25,787 nt of DNA from Saccoglossus kowalevskii (taxonomy: Eukaryota > Hemichordata > Enteropneusta > Harrimaniidae), in assembly GCF_000003605.2 (NCBI RefSeq), contig NW_003148769.1, positions 807,446 through 833,232 on the forward strand, read 5' to 3'. Both the position numbers and the translations under genes were made by a program. Below, piece after piece: positions 22,001-25,777 of the stretch. The notes beneath the pieces were generated by a model. That model was given only the letters and a program-made list of their open reading frames with translations. It was not told where the DNA came from and did no database searches. Every line of letters begins with the position of its first letter. Position 1 is the first letter of the stretch.

Positions 22001-24151
22001 ACGACTGTGGAGATAACTCTGATGAGCCGCGTAGCTGTGGTGAGTGACCCAAATGTCTACTTTCAGATTACAGTATTCATTATAGCTGACTAGAATTAAA
22101 AAAGTTACATTACTGAAAATCTTAGCAAAAACGTTAAATTAGGTCACACCTCTATCACACATGGAGACAAGACACCCATCTAACCAAACAAAACTTGTGA
22201 TAAGCACAAGTCATGATTGTTCGCATCAAGCATGCTTTGATCGATTTTGTCAAAGATACTTGGTAAAACTGATATATATCATATTTTGTAGTGATTTGAT
22301 TCAAATGGCTGGTTGCCGGCCATGTTTTACTTTTTACGTGCCCTTGATTATTAATTCTTTCACATATCTTGACAGATTGTGTTCAAAATATATATATTCA
22401 TATTTTTTTTATTTCAATAATTATTAATTTAAAAATAAATGGCTTGTTTTGAAAAAAAGCATATAAAGTTGTCATCTGCATTCATTACATGAAATAGTGT
22501 TGTTGTTTTTTATCGATAATTCTTAGGATATCTAGTGTTTTGCTCTTAAAAGATCACTTTGAAAAAGTACCAACAGGGACTGTGATTTTCATTGACTTTT
22601 TTTTTTCTTCAGAATATAGAAGATGCAATAATCAGACCGAGTTTCGTTGCCATAACGCCCGATGCATTCCAAAACAATGGGTGTGTGATGGAGATAATGA
22701 TTGCCAAGATACATCAGATGAACTTCCAAGTTTGTGTGGTAAGTAAAAAAATAGATACTTTGATATTAAAGATGAAATATGAACAAAAATATAAATTTGT
22801 CAACGCTTGATGATCAAATTGCATTGAACTCATCATATACATGTAGTAACATTGTTCTATAAAATACTGTATATTAGTTTGTTAACAAATGCAAAAACAC
22901 AAGTGCGATGATTTTCAAAATTGCATGTACCAAAACAGATTCATTGTTTTGTTGAACAAATACTCAGCTGTGCTTTAAAAAAAAAAATCATTTTCAGGTC
23001 TTGATGAATCGTAATTCAATGTATTCATCAATGTACAACTTTAAATGTTCTCATCTACATTGCATCTTGAATAACTCAGTGCTGGTTTCGATTCTGTCTT
23101 GCTAATTGCAGTGACTGTCATCTACAAAAAAATATACATGTACATAGAAGTTAAAGTGGGAGGGTGCGCACATGCGAGAATTGAGTCCCAAGCGATGATA
23201 ACAACACACGCTAAAAATGCAAAAGGCTCATGGGTAGATGCTTGTTTGTAAACAATGACACGCTATGGCCATCTGACACATGCGCAGGTGGCGACTCCCT
23301 CGCTTTCAATGCTCCACTGCATAACGTTGTAACTGTACCTGTGTGTTAGGGTTGAGAAAACATTAATGTGTACAAGGTGATCTGCAGGGATTTGTTTAAA
23401 CAAGGGAACAGGGGCGCAGCGCCCTCATGCCATGGCCATGCACCTCTTACCCTGGGGAGTAGATCCTGTGGCAACCATAAATTTTTGATTGACCAGGGAT
23501 CACATGTGGCCACAGTCTTCAACTATGACCTGTCTGATAGTAATTTTGGCCCCAAGGTAGCCATAGAATGCTCCATTTTAACTTAGAATTATCAAAAACT
23601 CCACACCCTCGTAGGGAGATCTCCCTCACTTGGTGGCTCCACTGAATTGCAGTGCTCCTTCTTGCAGTTTTTTTCTAGAAAAAAGCCCTGGATCTGTATT
23701 TGCAGAGCTGCTCAATGGGTTTACAGGTGTATTTGTAAATAAGAGAAAAAAAATGACAAAACCAAATGTGTCTGGATTGGACAATGTTTGTGATGATCAA
23801 ATACAATTTATGAACATGAGTGATGTTTATCAGTTTATATCTGCGTTGTATTTGAACGAGATATGTATTGCCTGTACAGTGTATGCTATGTACGTAATGG
23901 CCAAGCACAGGATAGAAAAATGTGCAGTTATATAATGCAGCGTCCTGGGTTTTGAATTAAGTTTTCTTTCACAGTAATTCATGTTTGTAAAGCTAAAGTT
24001 GTTTAATTTCAGATGTTGGATTCTTTTTTTTCAGAGCATCCCCCAGTTGAGTGTCCTGAGTTTCAGTGTGACAATGATCAGTGTATTTCGTTTGATTTGG
24101 TCTGCAATAAACATAATAATTGTGATGATGAATCTGATGAAAGACATTGCA
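947..24151 (+). CDS. LDL receptor-related protein (LRP1/LRP2-type), partial gene, 16 exons
   Basis: Gene-level entry; each exon is listed separately. The exons join as 947-1075, 1389-1619, 2591-2759, 3724-3882, 6823-7055, 9473-9607, 10813-10938, 11982-12098, 13259-13384, 15386-15511, 18015-18137, 18668-18799, 21479-21610, 21920-22039, 22613-22738, 24035-24151. The joined frame is 2,301 nt with no stop. Domain order by residue of the joined product: EGF-like 1-43, six-bladed YWTD propeller 44-307, EGF-like 308-352, ten LDL-receptor class A repeats 353-767. No signal peptide, transmembrane segment or NPxY tail is present, so this is an interior part of a giant type I endocytic receptor. The family takes up lipoproteins, protease complexes and other ligands at the cell surface. 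A ten-repeat cluster after EGF-propeller-EGF fits LRP1 cluster III best, but LRP2 also has clusters of ten or more, and the array may continue past the window. I give no symbol for that reason. Confidence 0.9.
1080..1290. repeat. Intron 1 palindrome-rich tandem repeat (TTTGATCAAA)
   Basis: The decamer palindrome TTTGATCAAA lies at about 1088, 1155 and 1224, with a diverged copy at 1265. The spacing is 67-69 bp, then 41 bp. Between them sit TTTCAAATTTTGATCAG and GTATCAAAT words. The array fills most of the 313-bp intron and starts five bases after the donor. The palindromes would let the transcript or DNA form serial small hairpins. Confidence 0.6.
1389..1619 (+). CDS. LRP exon 2: propeller blades 1-2 (LDLb)
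   Basis: The acceptor is CCTTTTCAG ending at 1388 and the donor is GTCAGT at 1620; both borders are phase 1. The 77 residues open with the blade-1 strand [17 protein letters not shown], the standard lead-in after the EGF module. They continue into a class B repeat with the core [12 protein letters not shown], then [13 protein letters not shown] stands where YWTD is usual, a common substitution in LRP propellers. The exon adjoins exon 1 across a short intron of 313 bp made almost wholly of AT-rich repeats. The stretch [14 protein letters not shown] is a proline-rich loop between the strands. The frame is unambiguous, because the other frames do not give propeller sequence. Confidence 0.9.
1620..2590. 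other. Intron 2 (971 bp)
   Basis: This intron is AT-rich. It holds a 5' fragment of the hairpin-headed family A element near 1904-2030 and a short GTTGTCGTTGTTGTCGTTGTT run near 2526-2547. I see no other gene-like content. Confidence 0.6.
1904..2030 (+). mobile_element. Family A hairpin-headed element, 5' fragment
   Basis: It opens TTTTTAGCTCTGCTGTCGAC, with the complementary arm GTCAAGCGGAGCT (a 5' hairpin), then the family leader with TTTTTCAACTTCTTCTTGAA and GAATGCTTTGATACTTG. Compared with the copies at 5448, 8146 and 24190 it lacks the core units and the 3' end, so it is a truncated or decayed copy. Confidence 0.6.
2591..2759 (+). CDS. LRP exon 3: propeller blade 3 (LDLb)
   Basis: The acceptor is TTTTTTAATCTTCAG ending at 2590 (phase 1) and the donor is GTATGT at 2760 (phase 2), so this exon changes phase. 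It encodes [20 protein letters not shown] followed by [15 protein letters not shown] and NPRGIIVDP. This is a complete class B repeat: the GIAFDW entry strand, YVTD in the YWTD position, the inner strand ending in MDG, and the RGIIVDP hinge into the next blade. The exon ends inside the glycine codon after DPCK. The cysteine in DPCKG sits where LRP1-like propellers often have a hydrophobic or cysteine residue; its partner is not visible here. Confidence 0.9.
2760..3723. other. Intron 3 (964 bp), diverged internal repeats
   Basis: The words GATGCATGTCA(T/C)TTTGTTTTGC occur near 3080 and 3340, each followed by TATTAAAA, and GATGGCTGAATGG or AATGGCTGACTG occur near 2948 and 3568. These resemble the core of the family B element at 19032. 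A perfect-looking 45-bp tandem duplication closes the intron. Confidence 0.5.
3571..3660. repeat. 45-bp tandem duplication (2 copies)
   Basis: Units 3571-3615 and 3616-3660 are identical at 44 of 45 positions (the last base differs). Each starts GCTGACTGACAG and contains ACTGCTGCATAACAAACACT. The near identity shows a recent duplication, 60 bp upstream of the exon 4 acceptor. Confidence 0.85.
3724..3882 (+). CDS. LRP exon 4: propeller blades 4-5 (LDLb)
   Basis: The acceptor is CATTCTTTGCAG ending at 3723 and the donor is GTAAGT at 3883; the borders are phase 2-2. A second AG lies four bases downstream (CAGGCAG), but only the first keeps the frame. The exon encodes [20 protein letters not shown], the fourth blade with YWIS in place of YWTD and the characteristic IERS-MSG inner strand. 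It continues with [18 protein letters not shown], the start of the fifth blade with YWCD. The SPGGLTIDY stretch corresponds to the PNGLAIDY hinge of the family. The final codon is an arginine split CG|A, a frequent intron position in LRP genes. Confidence 0.9.
4146..4277. mobile_element. Foldback MITE 'AGGTTATTAC'
   Basis: The left end reads AGGTTATTACGAGGATACTG. The right end, read on the other strand, gives AGGTTATTACAAGGATACCG and both arms continue into a (C/T)ATGCAC word. The terminal inverted repeats are about 32 bp with a few mismatches and enclose about 70 bp containing two CGATCGATG-like words. A related, more decayed copy lies at 11372-11522. No coding capacity; non-autonomous. Confidence 0.7.
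5448..5891 (+). mobile_element. Family A element (HINE/pearl-like), complete copy
   Basis: The 5' end is TTTTTAGCTCCGTGTCGAC, with the pairing arm GTCGAGCGGAGCT, forming a hairpin. A leader follows, then core segments whose GACTTCTT-type word recurs at 5532, 5668 and 5825 (157 bp between the last two). The 3' end has AACAGTGGAGCT, which pairs with the 5' AGCTCCG arm, then CAGTCGACAAGCTG and CTTGTTT. This matches the layout of non-autonomous Helentrons: subterminal inverted repeats, tandem core, 3' hairpin. No protein is encoded. Assignment to Helentrons is inference. Confidence 0.65.
6545..6578. repeat. (GAA)n microsatellite
   Basis: About eleven uninterrupted GAA triplets, followed by GCGGAAGAGCGG and preceded by a T9-10 run. 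The purine strand is the sense strand of the transcript. Confidence 0.95.
6823..7055 (+). CDS. LRP exon 5: propeller blades 5-6 (LDLb)
   Basis: The acceptor is ATTGCCTTTCAG ending at 6822 (phase 2) and the donor is GTGAGT at 7056 (phase 1). The 77 residues complete blade 5 with [17 protein letters not shown]. Blade 6 follows, with [16 protein letters not shown], the only canonical YWTD in this propeller. The end, [18 protein letters not shown], is the usual closing strand before the next EGF module. With exons 2-4 it makes about 264 residues, the normal size for a six-bladed YWTD propeller. The intron before it is the longest in the gene (2,940 bp). The last base joins the next exon to make a cysteine codon (T|GT). 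Confidence 0.92.
7236..7251. repeat. G16 homopolymer
   Basis: Sixteen consecutive G on the sense strand, flanked by TCTGT and TAAAG. Such runs form G-quadruplexes and are prone to length errors in sequencing, so the exact length is uncertain. Confidence 0.9.
7538..7653. repeat. Direct repeat, copy 1 (partner at 9030-9148)
   Basis: Shared words in order: ATATATGGA, AAAATGTCTGTCCT, GTTGTTAATCTAGCGTAAAT, TTACAATATAATAGTTT. Their order and spacing are kept in both copies with scattered substitutions and a few indels. Confidence 0.7.
8146..8822 (+). mobile_element. Family A element with core sequence repeated beyond its 3' end
   Basis: The 5' hairpin is TTTTTAGCTGCGCTGTTGAC with GTCAAGCAGAGCT. 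The core ACTTC word lies at 8223, 8384 and 8541 (spacings 161 and 157). The 3' end at 8675-8709 has AACAGCGGAGCT, the hairpin CAGCCAACAGGCTG and CTTGTTC. From 8704 the sequence resumes as a nearly exact copy of core sequence from 8462 (offset 242). The join lies within the shared word TTGTTCATTTTGTGG. The second junction is odd and suggests recombination at microhomology. Confidence 0.65.
9030..9148. repeat. Direct repeat, copy 2 (partner at 7538-7653)
   Basis: Same word order as the copy 1.5 kb upstream. The two copies flank the family A element and other sequence, so the block could be a segmental duplication or two insertions of one dispersed repeat. Confidence 0.7.
9473..9607 (+). CDS. 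LRP exon 6: EGF-like domain after the propeller
   Basis: The acceptor is TATTTATAG ending at 9472 and the donor is GTAAGT at 9608; both borders are phase 1. Six EGF cysteines are visible in [13 protein letters not shown], then [10 protein letters not shown] and [12 protein letters not shown] is the hallmark of EGF modules that close LRP propellers. One extra cysteine, made by the exon 5/6 junction, lies five residues before the first EGF cysteine (C-NTTV-C), with an N-glycosylation sequon (NTT) between them. This module links the propeller to the class A array that begins in the next exon. An in-frame ATG at 9427 gives a signal-peptide-like run through the splice acceptor; I consider that a by-product of the T-rich tract. 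Confidence 0.92.
9608..10812. other. Intron 6 (1,205 bp)
   Basis: AT-rich with one full TACTGTA MITE at 10481-10696 and a small palindromic run GCAATGCATGCAATGCATG near 10074. Nothing else is recognisable. Confidence 0.6.
10481..10696. mobile_element. MITE 'TACTGTA', full copy 1 (216 bp)
   Basis: The left end TACTGTAAAATACTTTATTT is matched at the right by AAATAAAGTAATTTACAGTA, its reverse complement with one mismatch (20-bp terminal inverted repeats). Internal words shared with the copies at 11624 and 505: GATTTTATTTTCACTGAATC, TTCAGCGAAAAT, AAAATTAATT. No coding capacity. The superfamily cannot be assigned because the target duplication is unclear. Confidence 0.75.
10813..10938 (+). CDS. 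LRP exon 7: LDL-receptor class A repeat 1
   Basis: The acceptor is TTTTTTTGCAG ending at 10812 and the donor is GTAAGC at 10939; both borders are phase 1 and the exon is 126 nt. Six cysteines in class A spacing run from NC through FTC, GRC, VC and DC to MC. The calcium cage is complete: [16 protein letters not shown] has the tryptophan two residues before cysteine 4, the two cage aspartates and the SDE acidic end. The tryptophan plus acidic cage is the lysine-binding surface used for ligands in this family. The five residues between cysteines 2 and 3 (VNTGR) are one more than the commonest form. Confidence 0.93.
11372..11522. mobile_element. Foldback MITE 'AGGTTATTAC', decayed copy
   Basis: The left end AAGGTTATTACAAGGATTCT and then GCAAAGTATGCAC match the element at 4146. 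The right end, read on the other strand, gives AGGTTTGAGAATATTGCAAAG, so the arms are about 70% complementary. The interior is unlike that of the other copy. Confidence 0.5.
11624..11836. mobile_element. MITE 'TACTGTA', full copy 2 (213 bp)
   Basis: It starts TACTGTGAAATACTATATTT and ends AAAATAAAGTTTTCTTCTGTA. The interior shares GGATTTTATTTTCACTGAATC and CTTCAGCGAAAAT with copy 1, at roughly 75-80% identity by eye. The two copies are in the same orientation in neighbouring introns. Confidence 0.7.
11982..12098 (+). CDS. LRP exon 8: LDL-receptor class A repeat 2
   Basis: The acceptor is TTTTATTCACAG ending at 11981 and the donor is GTAAGT at 12099; both borders are phase 1 and the exon is 117 nt. 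The module is [14 protein letters not shown] followed by [16 protein letters not shown] and DC, with six cysteines. The tryptophan, both cage aspartates and the SDE end are all present, so a normal calcium-binding ligand repeat is expected. FTCNNGRC is close to the family consensus. Of the ten repeats here this is among the shortest and most canonical. Confidence 0.93.
12099..13258. other. Intron 8 (1,160 bp)
   Basis: AT-rich; a 26-bp tandem duplication at 12523-12574 is the only structure found. A stretch near 12700 (CCCATAATGCAATGCAT) is an inverted match to 20523-20537. No gene is seen. Confidence 0.6.
12523..12574. repeat. 26-bp tandem duplication (2 copies)
   Basis: Units 12523-12548 and 12549-12574 both read ACAAAATTTTATTTAATGG then TATCA, differing at one base near the end (TG versus CG). 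Confidence 0.85.
13259..13384 (+). CDS. LRP exon 9: LDL-receptor class A repeat 3, with a two-residue insertion
   Basis: The acceptor is TTTTCTCTGCAG ending at 13258 and the donor is GTAAGT at 13385; both borders are phase 1 and the exon is 126 nt. The module has [16 protein letters not shown], then [19 protein letters not shown], with all six cysteines. Two features set it apart. The aromatic position before cysteine 4 is aspartate (DDVC) instead of tryptophan. The loop between cysteine 5 and SDE is two residues longer than usual because of two CAA codons (GQQSDE). The calcium aspartates themselves are kept. It probably still folds, but it should be a poor lysine-type ligand site. Confidence 0.92.
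13668..13679. promoter_or_regulatory. Perfect NRF-1-type palindrome TGCGCATGCGCA
   Basis: The 12-bp palindrome matches the NRF-1 consensus (YGCGCAYGCGCR) exactly. CpG is rare in the surrounding intron, so two CpGs in 12 bases stand out. Function is not shown; it could mark an intronic enhancer or be chance. Confidence 0.35.
14563..15247. repeat. 20-bp minisatellite, about 34 units
   Basis: The consensus unit is CTGAACACCTGTACAATATA. Variants include CCGAACACCTGTACAATATG, CTGAGCACC and a GTACATTTTG form. The 80-bp block holding GTACATTTTG recurs (14841 and 14921), so a four-unit higher-order repeat has been duplicated. Near 14683-14737 two units are altered to 19-24 bp by a deletion and an extra AATATA. 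Left units carry CTATACAATATA or CCAGTACA; the centre and right favour the CCG...ATG type, with CACATGTAC variants near 15011, 15151 and 15171. On the minus strand the array is open in all three frames because 20 bp gives a 60-bp/20-residue cycle without stops; this is not evidence of a gene. Confidence 0.95.
15386..15511 (+). CDS. LRP exon 10: LDL-receptor class A repeat 4
   Basis: The acceptor is GTTTTTTTTATAG ending at 15385 and the donor is GTATGT at 15512; both borders are phase 1 and the exon is 126 nt. The module reads [18 protein letters not shown], then [16 protein letters not shown] and FC. The usual FxC and NGRC are replaced by HQC and CESSTLC, while the C-terminal calcium cage is fully consensus. 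From memory, the fourth repeat of the vertebrate LRP1 ten-repeat cluster has a similar CExxxLC spacing. This is one of my reasons for leaning to LRP1. The exon starts about 140 bp after the 20-bp minisatellite ends. Confidence 0.93.
16148..16310 (+). pseudogene. THAP-type zinc-finger remnant (frameshifted)
   Basis: After an acceptor-like GAGTTTTCAG ending at 16147 the frame from 16149 reads [12 protein letters not shown], then [19 protein letters not shown], then stops at 16251. This has the THAP signature in order: C-x4-C, an aromatic stretch ending H-x-F, D-P, and the invariant tryptophan five residues later. In the +1 frame straight after, [14 protein letters not shown] resembles the rest of the finger (before the C-x2-H), so a frameshift near 16251 is likely. 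The last C-x2-H is not intact and a stop follows. A functional THAP finger (C2CH, DNA binding) would need all four ligands, so this copy is presumably dead. Confidence 0.5.
17037..17294 (+). other. Possible exon or open frame inside the TTAA element
   Basis: A strong acceptor-like tract (TTTTATTTTAATTTTAAAAGTTTTACACAG without internal AG in its last part) precedes an 85-codon open frame. It begins [16 protein letters not shown] and includes a Gly-Asp-His run ([17 protein letters not shown]) and SHLTQP. The GDxHGD run arises from a short imperfect nucleotide duplication (CACGGTGACCA). I recognise no family. It could be the linker region of the element's protein, or chance. Confidence 0.25.
17381..17402. 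promoter_or_regulatory. 22-bp palindrome centred on a CRE, with octamer nearby
   Basis: CCCCTTCTGACGTCACAAGGGG is symmetrical at all but one base pair step (the C/C at positions 7 and 16). Its centre is the full cyclic-AMP response element TGACGTCA (17388-17395). An exact octamer ATGCAAAT follows at 17412-17419. Both are classic activator sites. They sit about 190 bp inside the right end of the TTAA element and could be its promoter or enhancer, or a captured one. Confidence 0.4.
18015..18137 (+). CDS. LRP exon 11: LDL-receptor class A repeat 5
   Basis: The acceptor is a long T tract ending TTTCAG at 18014 and the donor is GTATGT at 18138; both borders are phase 1 and the exon is 123 nt. The module is [15 protein letters not shown], then [16 protein letters not shown] and SC, with six cysteines. 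The tryptophan, both cage aspartates and SDE are present, so calcium-dependent ligand binding is expected. It follows the 2.5-kb intron 10, which holds the candidate TTAA/THAP transposon, and is separated from exon 12 by only 530 bp. Confidence 0.93.
18138..18667. other. Intron 11 (530 bp)
   Basis: AT-rich; I see no repeat, RNA gene or regulatory site in it. Confidence 0.6.
18668..18799 (+). CDS. LRP exon 12: LDL-receptor class A repeat 6
   Basis: The acceptor is TCACCGTCACAG ending at 18667, a weaker pyrimidine tract than its neighbours. The donor is GTAAGA at 18800; both borders are phase 1 and the exon is 132 nt. The module has [15 protein letters not shown], then [16 protein letters not shown] and a slightly extended end DERHNC. 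All six cysteines, the tryptophan and the calcium ligands are in place. The unusually acidic tail (SDEDERHNC) lies between the calcium cage and cysteine 6. Confidence 0.93.
19032..19847 (+). mobile_element. Family B hairpin-headed element (HINE-like)
   Basis: The 5' end is AGTCCCCGTTCGGAC (19037-19051), and GTCCGAAAACGGGGACT folds back on it as a 15-bp stem with a small bulge. A CGTCCGTCC-rich leader and an imperfect tandem core follow (units of about 130-160 bp containing ATGGC(C/A)GA(C/T)TGGCAG, TTTTCATTCA, TTTGGCACATACAT). The 3' end has GGGGACT (19818-19824), complementary to the 5' AGTCCCC. It is followed by the hairpin GTCATT-TTC-AATGAC and TTGTTT. This is the same plan as family A without sequence similarity at the ends. 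Non-coding and non-autonomous. Confidence 0.6.
19848..20392 (-). mobile_element. LINE 3' remnant, antisense
   Basis: Read on the minus strand, 20392 to 20168 encodes [20 protein letters not shown] and [14 protein letters not shown], then a stop. After a frameshift, about 20150-20085 encodes [19 protein letters not shown]. These align position by position with the sense LINE at 25480-25720. The first CxxC of the zinc knuckle is lost in the frameshift zone. The minus strand then runs through a 3' untranslated region to an AATAAAG signal (complement of 19862-19868) and a (TTA)n tail ending at about 19848, typical of LINE ends. The element is 5' truncated upstream of 20392. Confidence 0.65.
21479..21610 (+). 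CDS. LRP exon 13: LDL-receptor class A repeat 7, with an extended loop
   Basis: The acceptor is TATGTTTGGATAG ending at 21478, with a short pyrimidine tract. The donor is GTATGT at 21611; both borders are phase 1 and the exon is 132 nt. The module begins NCGPGYFTC and has nine residues (TEPIIGRGR) between cysteines 2 and 3, where four or five are usual. It continues [16 protein letters not shown] and SC. The usual SDE is EDE, but both acidic calcium ligands and both cage aspartates remain. The longer loop changes the N-terminal lobe, not the calcium site. A 38-bp tandem repeat begins 20 bp after the donor. Confidence 0.92.
21611..21919. other. Intron 13 (309 bp), half tandem repeat
   Basis: After 20 bases from the donor the intron consists of a 38-bp tandem array up to about 21800. 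Ordinary sequence and the T-rich acceptor tract of exon 14 follow. Confidence 0.7.
21631..21799. repeat. 38-bp tandem repeat, 4.4 copies
   Basis: Units start at 21631, 21669, 21707 and 21745, with a partial unit at 21783-21799. The spacing is exactly 38 bp. The consensus includes CTTGTTTTACTGACAAAATT then GCCACCATTGACTCC. Copies differ at a few bases each. Confidence 0.9.
21920..22039 (+). CDS. LRP exon 14: LDL-receptor class A repeat 8
   Basis: The acceptor is TTTTTTTCTCCAG ending at 21919 and the donor is GTGAGT at 22040; both borders are phase 1 and the exon is 120 nt. The module reads [14 protein letters not shown], then [16 protein letters not shown] and SC. The cage aspartates and SDE are intact. 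Tyrosine replaces tryptophan two residues before cysteine 4, and lysine follows it, so ligand contacts should differ from the tryptophan-bearing repeats. The intron before it is the shortest in the gene, 309 bp, and about half of it is tandem repeat. Confidence 0.93.
22040..22612. other. Intron 14 (573 bp)
   Basis: AT-rich. A stretch near 22245-22330 (TGTCAAAGATACTTGG, TTCAAATGGCTGGTTGCCGGCCATG) resembles the family B core, so it may be a decayed fragment. Nothing else is seen. Confidence 0.5.
22613..22738 (+). CDS. LRP exon 15: LDL-receptor class A repeat 9
   Basis: The acceptor is a T-rich tract ending TTCTTCAG at 22612 and the donor is GTAAGT at 22739; both borders are phase 1 and the exon is 126 nt. 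The module is [15 protein letters not shown], then [16 protein letters not shown] and LC, with six cysteines and a full calcium cage. NQT forms an N-glycosylation sequon in the N-terminal lobe. [10 protein letters not shown] matches the tryptophan-bearing ligand-binding consensus of the family. Confidence 0.93.
22739..24034. other. Intron 15 (1,296 bp)
   Basis: A CpG- and GC-richer patch (about 23150-23480) includes ACATGCGCAGGTGGCGAC and the palindrome-like GGCGCAGCGCC. Two short open frames here (72 and 101 codons) resemble no family. No repeat family recognised elsewhere in the window is present. Confidence 0.5.
24035..24151 (+). CDS. LRP exon 16: LDL-receptor class A repeat 10, altered calcium ligands
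   Basis: The acceptor is TTTTTTTTCAG ending at 24034 and the donor is GTAAGT at 24152; both borders are phase 1 and the exon is 117 nt. A competing AG at 24012 would add 22 nt and break the frame. The module has [12 protein letters not shown], then [18 protein letters not shown], with all six cysteines. Both cage aspartates that normally flank this segment (after cysteine 4 and before cysteine 5) are asparagine, and the tryptophan position is leucine. SDE is retained. Calcium affinity and lysine-type ligand binding are likely reduced. It is the last exon recognisable in the window, and a repeat element begins 43 bp after its donor. Confidence 0.9.
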
Positions 24152-24189
24152 GTAAGTATTTTTTTCTTCTTTGCTATTGGCTTAAATAT

Positions 24190-24948
24190 TTTTTAGCTCC
24201 GCTGTCGACTTTGTCGGGCGAAGCTTATCATATGAGTGATTGTCCGTCGTTCGTGTCAATGTTTTACTTTTTCGACTTCTTCTTGAAAACTACAAGCCTG
24301 AATGCTTTGATACTTGGTGTATATGTACCTTGGGTAGACCTCTCTTAGGTTTGTTCATTTCATGTTGATATCTTCAATTCTCTAATTTTGGTGAATATTT
24401 TTGCCATTTTTGGGAAAAAGTGATATGTTCGACTTCTTGTTAAAAACCAATAGTTCAATTGCTTTGATATTACATATATAGATACTACATGTAGAGATTT
24501 CTCAGATTTGTTCATTTCGTGATGATATCTTCAATTCTCTAATTTTGGTGAATATTTTTGTCATTTTTGGTATAAAGTGATATTTTCAACTTCTTGTTAA
24601 ACACTGTAAGTCCGATTGCTTTGATATTACATATATAGGTACTACATGTGGACCTCTCTCAGATTTGTTCATTTTGTGATATTTTCAATTCTCTAATTTT
24701 GATGAATATTTTTGTAATTTTTGGTAAAAAGTGATATTTTCGACTTCATGTTAAAAACCAATAGCTCAATTGCTTTGATATTACATATATATTTACTACT
24801 GTAACATGTAAACCTTTCTCAGATTTGTTCATTTCGTGATGATATCTTCAATTCTCTAATTTTGGTGAATATTTTTGTCATTTTTGGTAAAAAGTGATAT
24901 TTTCGACTTCTTGTTAAAAACTGCAAGTCCAATTGCTTTGATATTACA
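24190..24948 (+). mobile_element. Family A element, long core array, 3' end missing
   Basis: The 5' hairpin is TTTTTAGCTCCGCTGTCGAC with GTCGGGCGAAGCT. The leader runs CATATGAGTGATTGTCCGTC and TTCGTGTCAATG. The core landmark GACTTC recurs at 24273, 24430, 24587, 24741 and 24904, spacings 157, 157, 154 and 163 bp. The array stops inside a unit at TTTGATATTACATAT (about 24948), where LINE sequence begins. The subterminal AGCGGAGCT and the 3' hairpin are absent, so the 3' part has been lost or lies beyond the LINE. Confidence 0.65.
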
Positions 24949-25777
24949 TATTGCTGAGAAAGCCAGAAGAGCAGAAAAAGCACAAACATCAATATTGAAT
25001 GCTGATAACAACAACACTTCAATCAAAACCAAACTTTTTGAAACCACACAAATTCCAATTTTGACATATGCAGGAGAGGTGTGGGTGGGGCTTGTGCACA
25101 AATAAAAAATGGGATACAACATGTACTGAAAAATTTTACCTCAAATTTTGTAGACATGTTTTAAATGTTATCAACAACACAAGCAACATAGCAGTTAGAA
25201 TGGATTCTGGTAGACTGCCACTTGTCTATTATTTACACTATAAGTCATTTACATATTTCAAACACTTGATTTCATTGAAGGAAGACAATATTGCATACAA
25301 TGCATTGATTGAAATGCAGAATCACACCCAGAATGATCATTGGCTGTCAAGACTAACAAAAATTAAAAAGGAATACAGTATTAACCAAGATGTCACAAAG
25401 TTAAACTTTCTGCAAGTGACTGTCTTGCTATCTTGAAGAAGGACATGCAAAGGGCTGATTCAAAACTCAGAACATATCAGCTTTTCAAAAATGATATAAA
25501 ACAAGAAGTATACATAGATCAGCTTAATGATAGACAAGCAATCAGAATTCTAAGCAAATTGAGACTGAGCAGCCACAAATTACATATAGAAACAGGTAGA
25601 CATACACGACCAAAAACAAATATTGAGAACAGAAAATGCATCAAGTGCCTAGTCATAGAGGATGAAGTGCACTTTATCACAGAATGTGTACTTTATGAAT
25701 CTGAAAGACAGGAATTATATTCCTTGTTTGATAACATCAATGGTATCAAAAACAAGACAAATTTATATGTATTATGA
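24949..25777 (+). pseudogene. LINE (non-LTR retrotransposon) ORF2 C-terminal fragment, frameshifted
   Basis: The first part reads AEKARRAEKAQTSILNA, then LFETTQIPILTYAGEVWVG, the conserved end of LINE reverse transcriptase (thumb region, LTYGxEVW type). A shift to another frame near 25090 gives EKFYLKFCRHVLNV and SNIAVRMDSGRLPL. A second shift near 25430 returns to the first frame with YIDQLNDRQAIRILSKLRLS, then KCIKCLVIEDEVHFITEC, a CCHC knuckle (C-x2-C-x7-H-x4-C). It stops at 25777. Only about the last quarter of an ORF2 is present (5' truncation), and at least two frameshifts make it non-functional. The 3' tail lies beyond the window. Confidence 0.75.

Noticed and set aside
23368-23935. 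72- and 101-codon open frames in intron 15
   Set aside because: No family resemblance, no splice signals placing them in the LRP frame, ordinary chance length.
24013-24034. Earlier acceptor for exon 16 at 24012
   Set aside because: It would add 22 nt and shift the frame out of the class A repeat.
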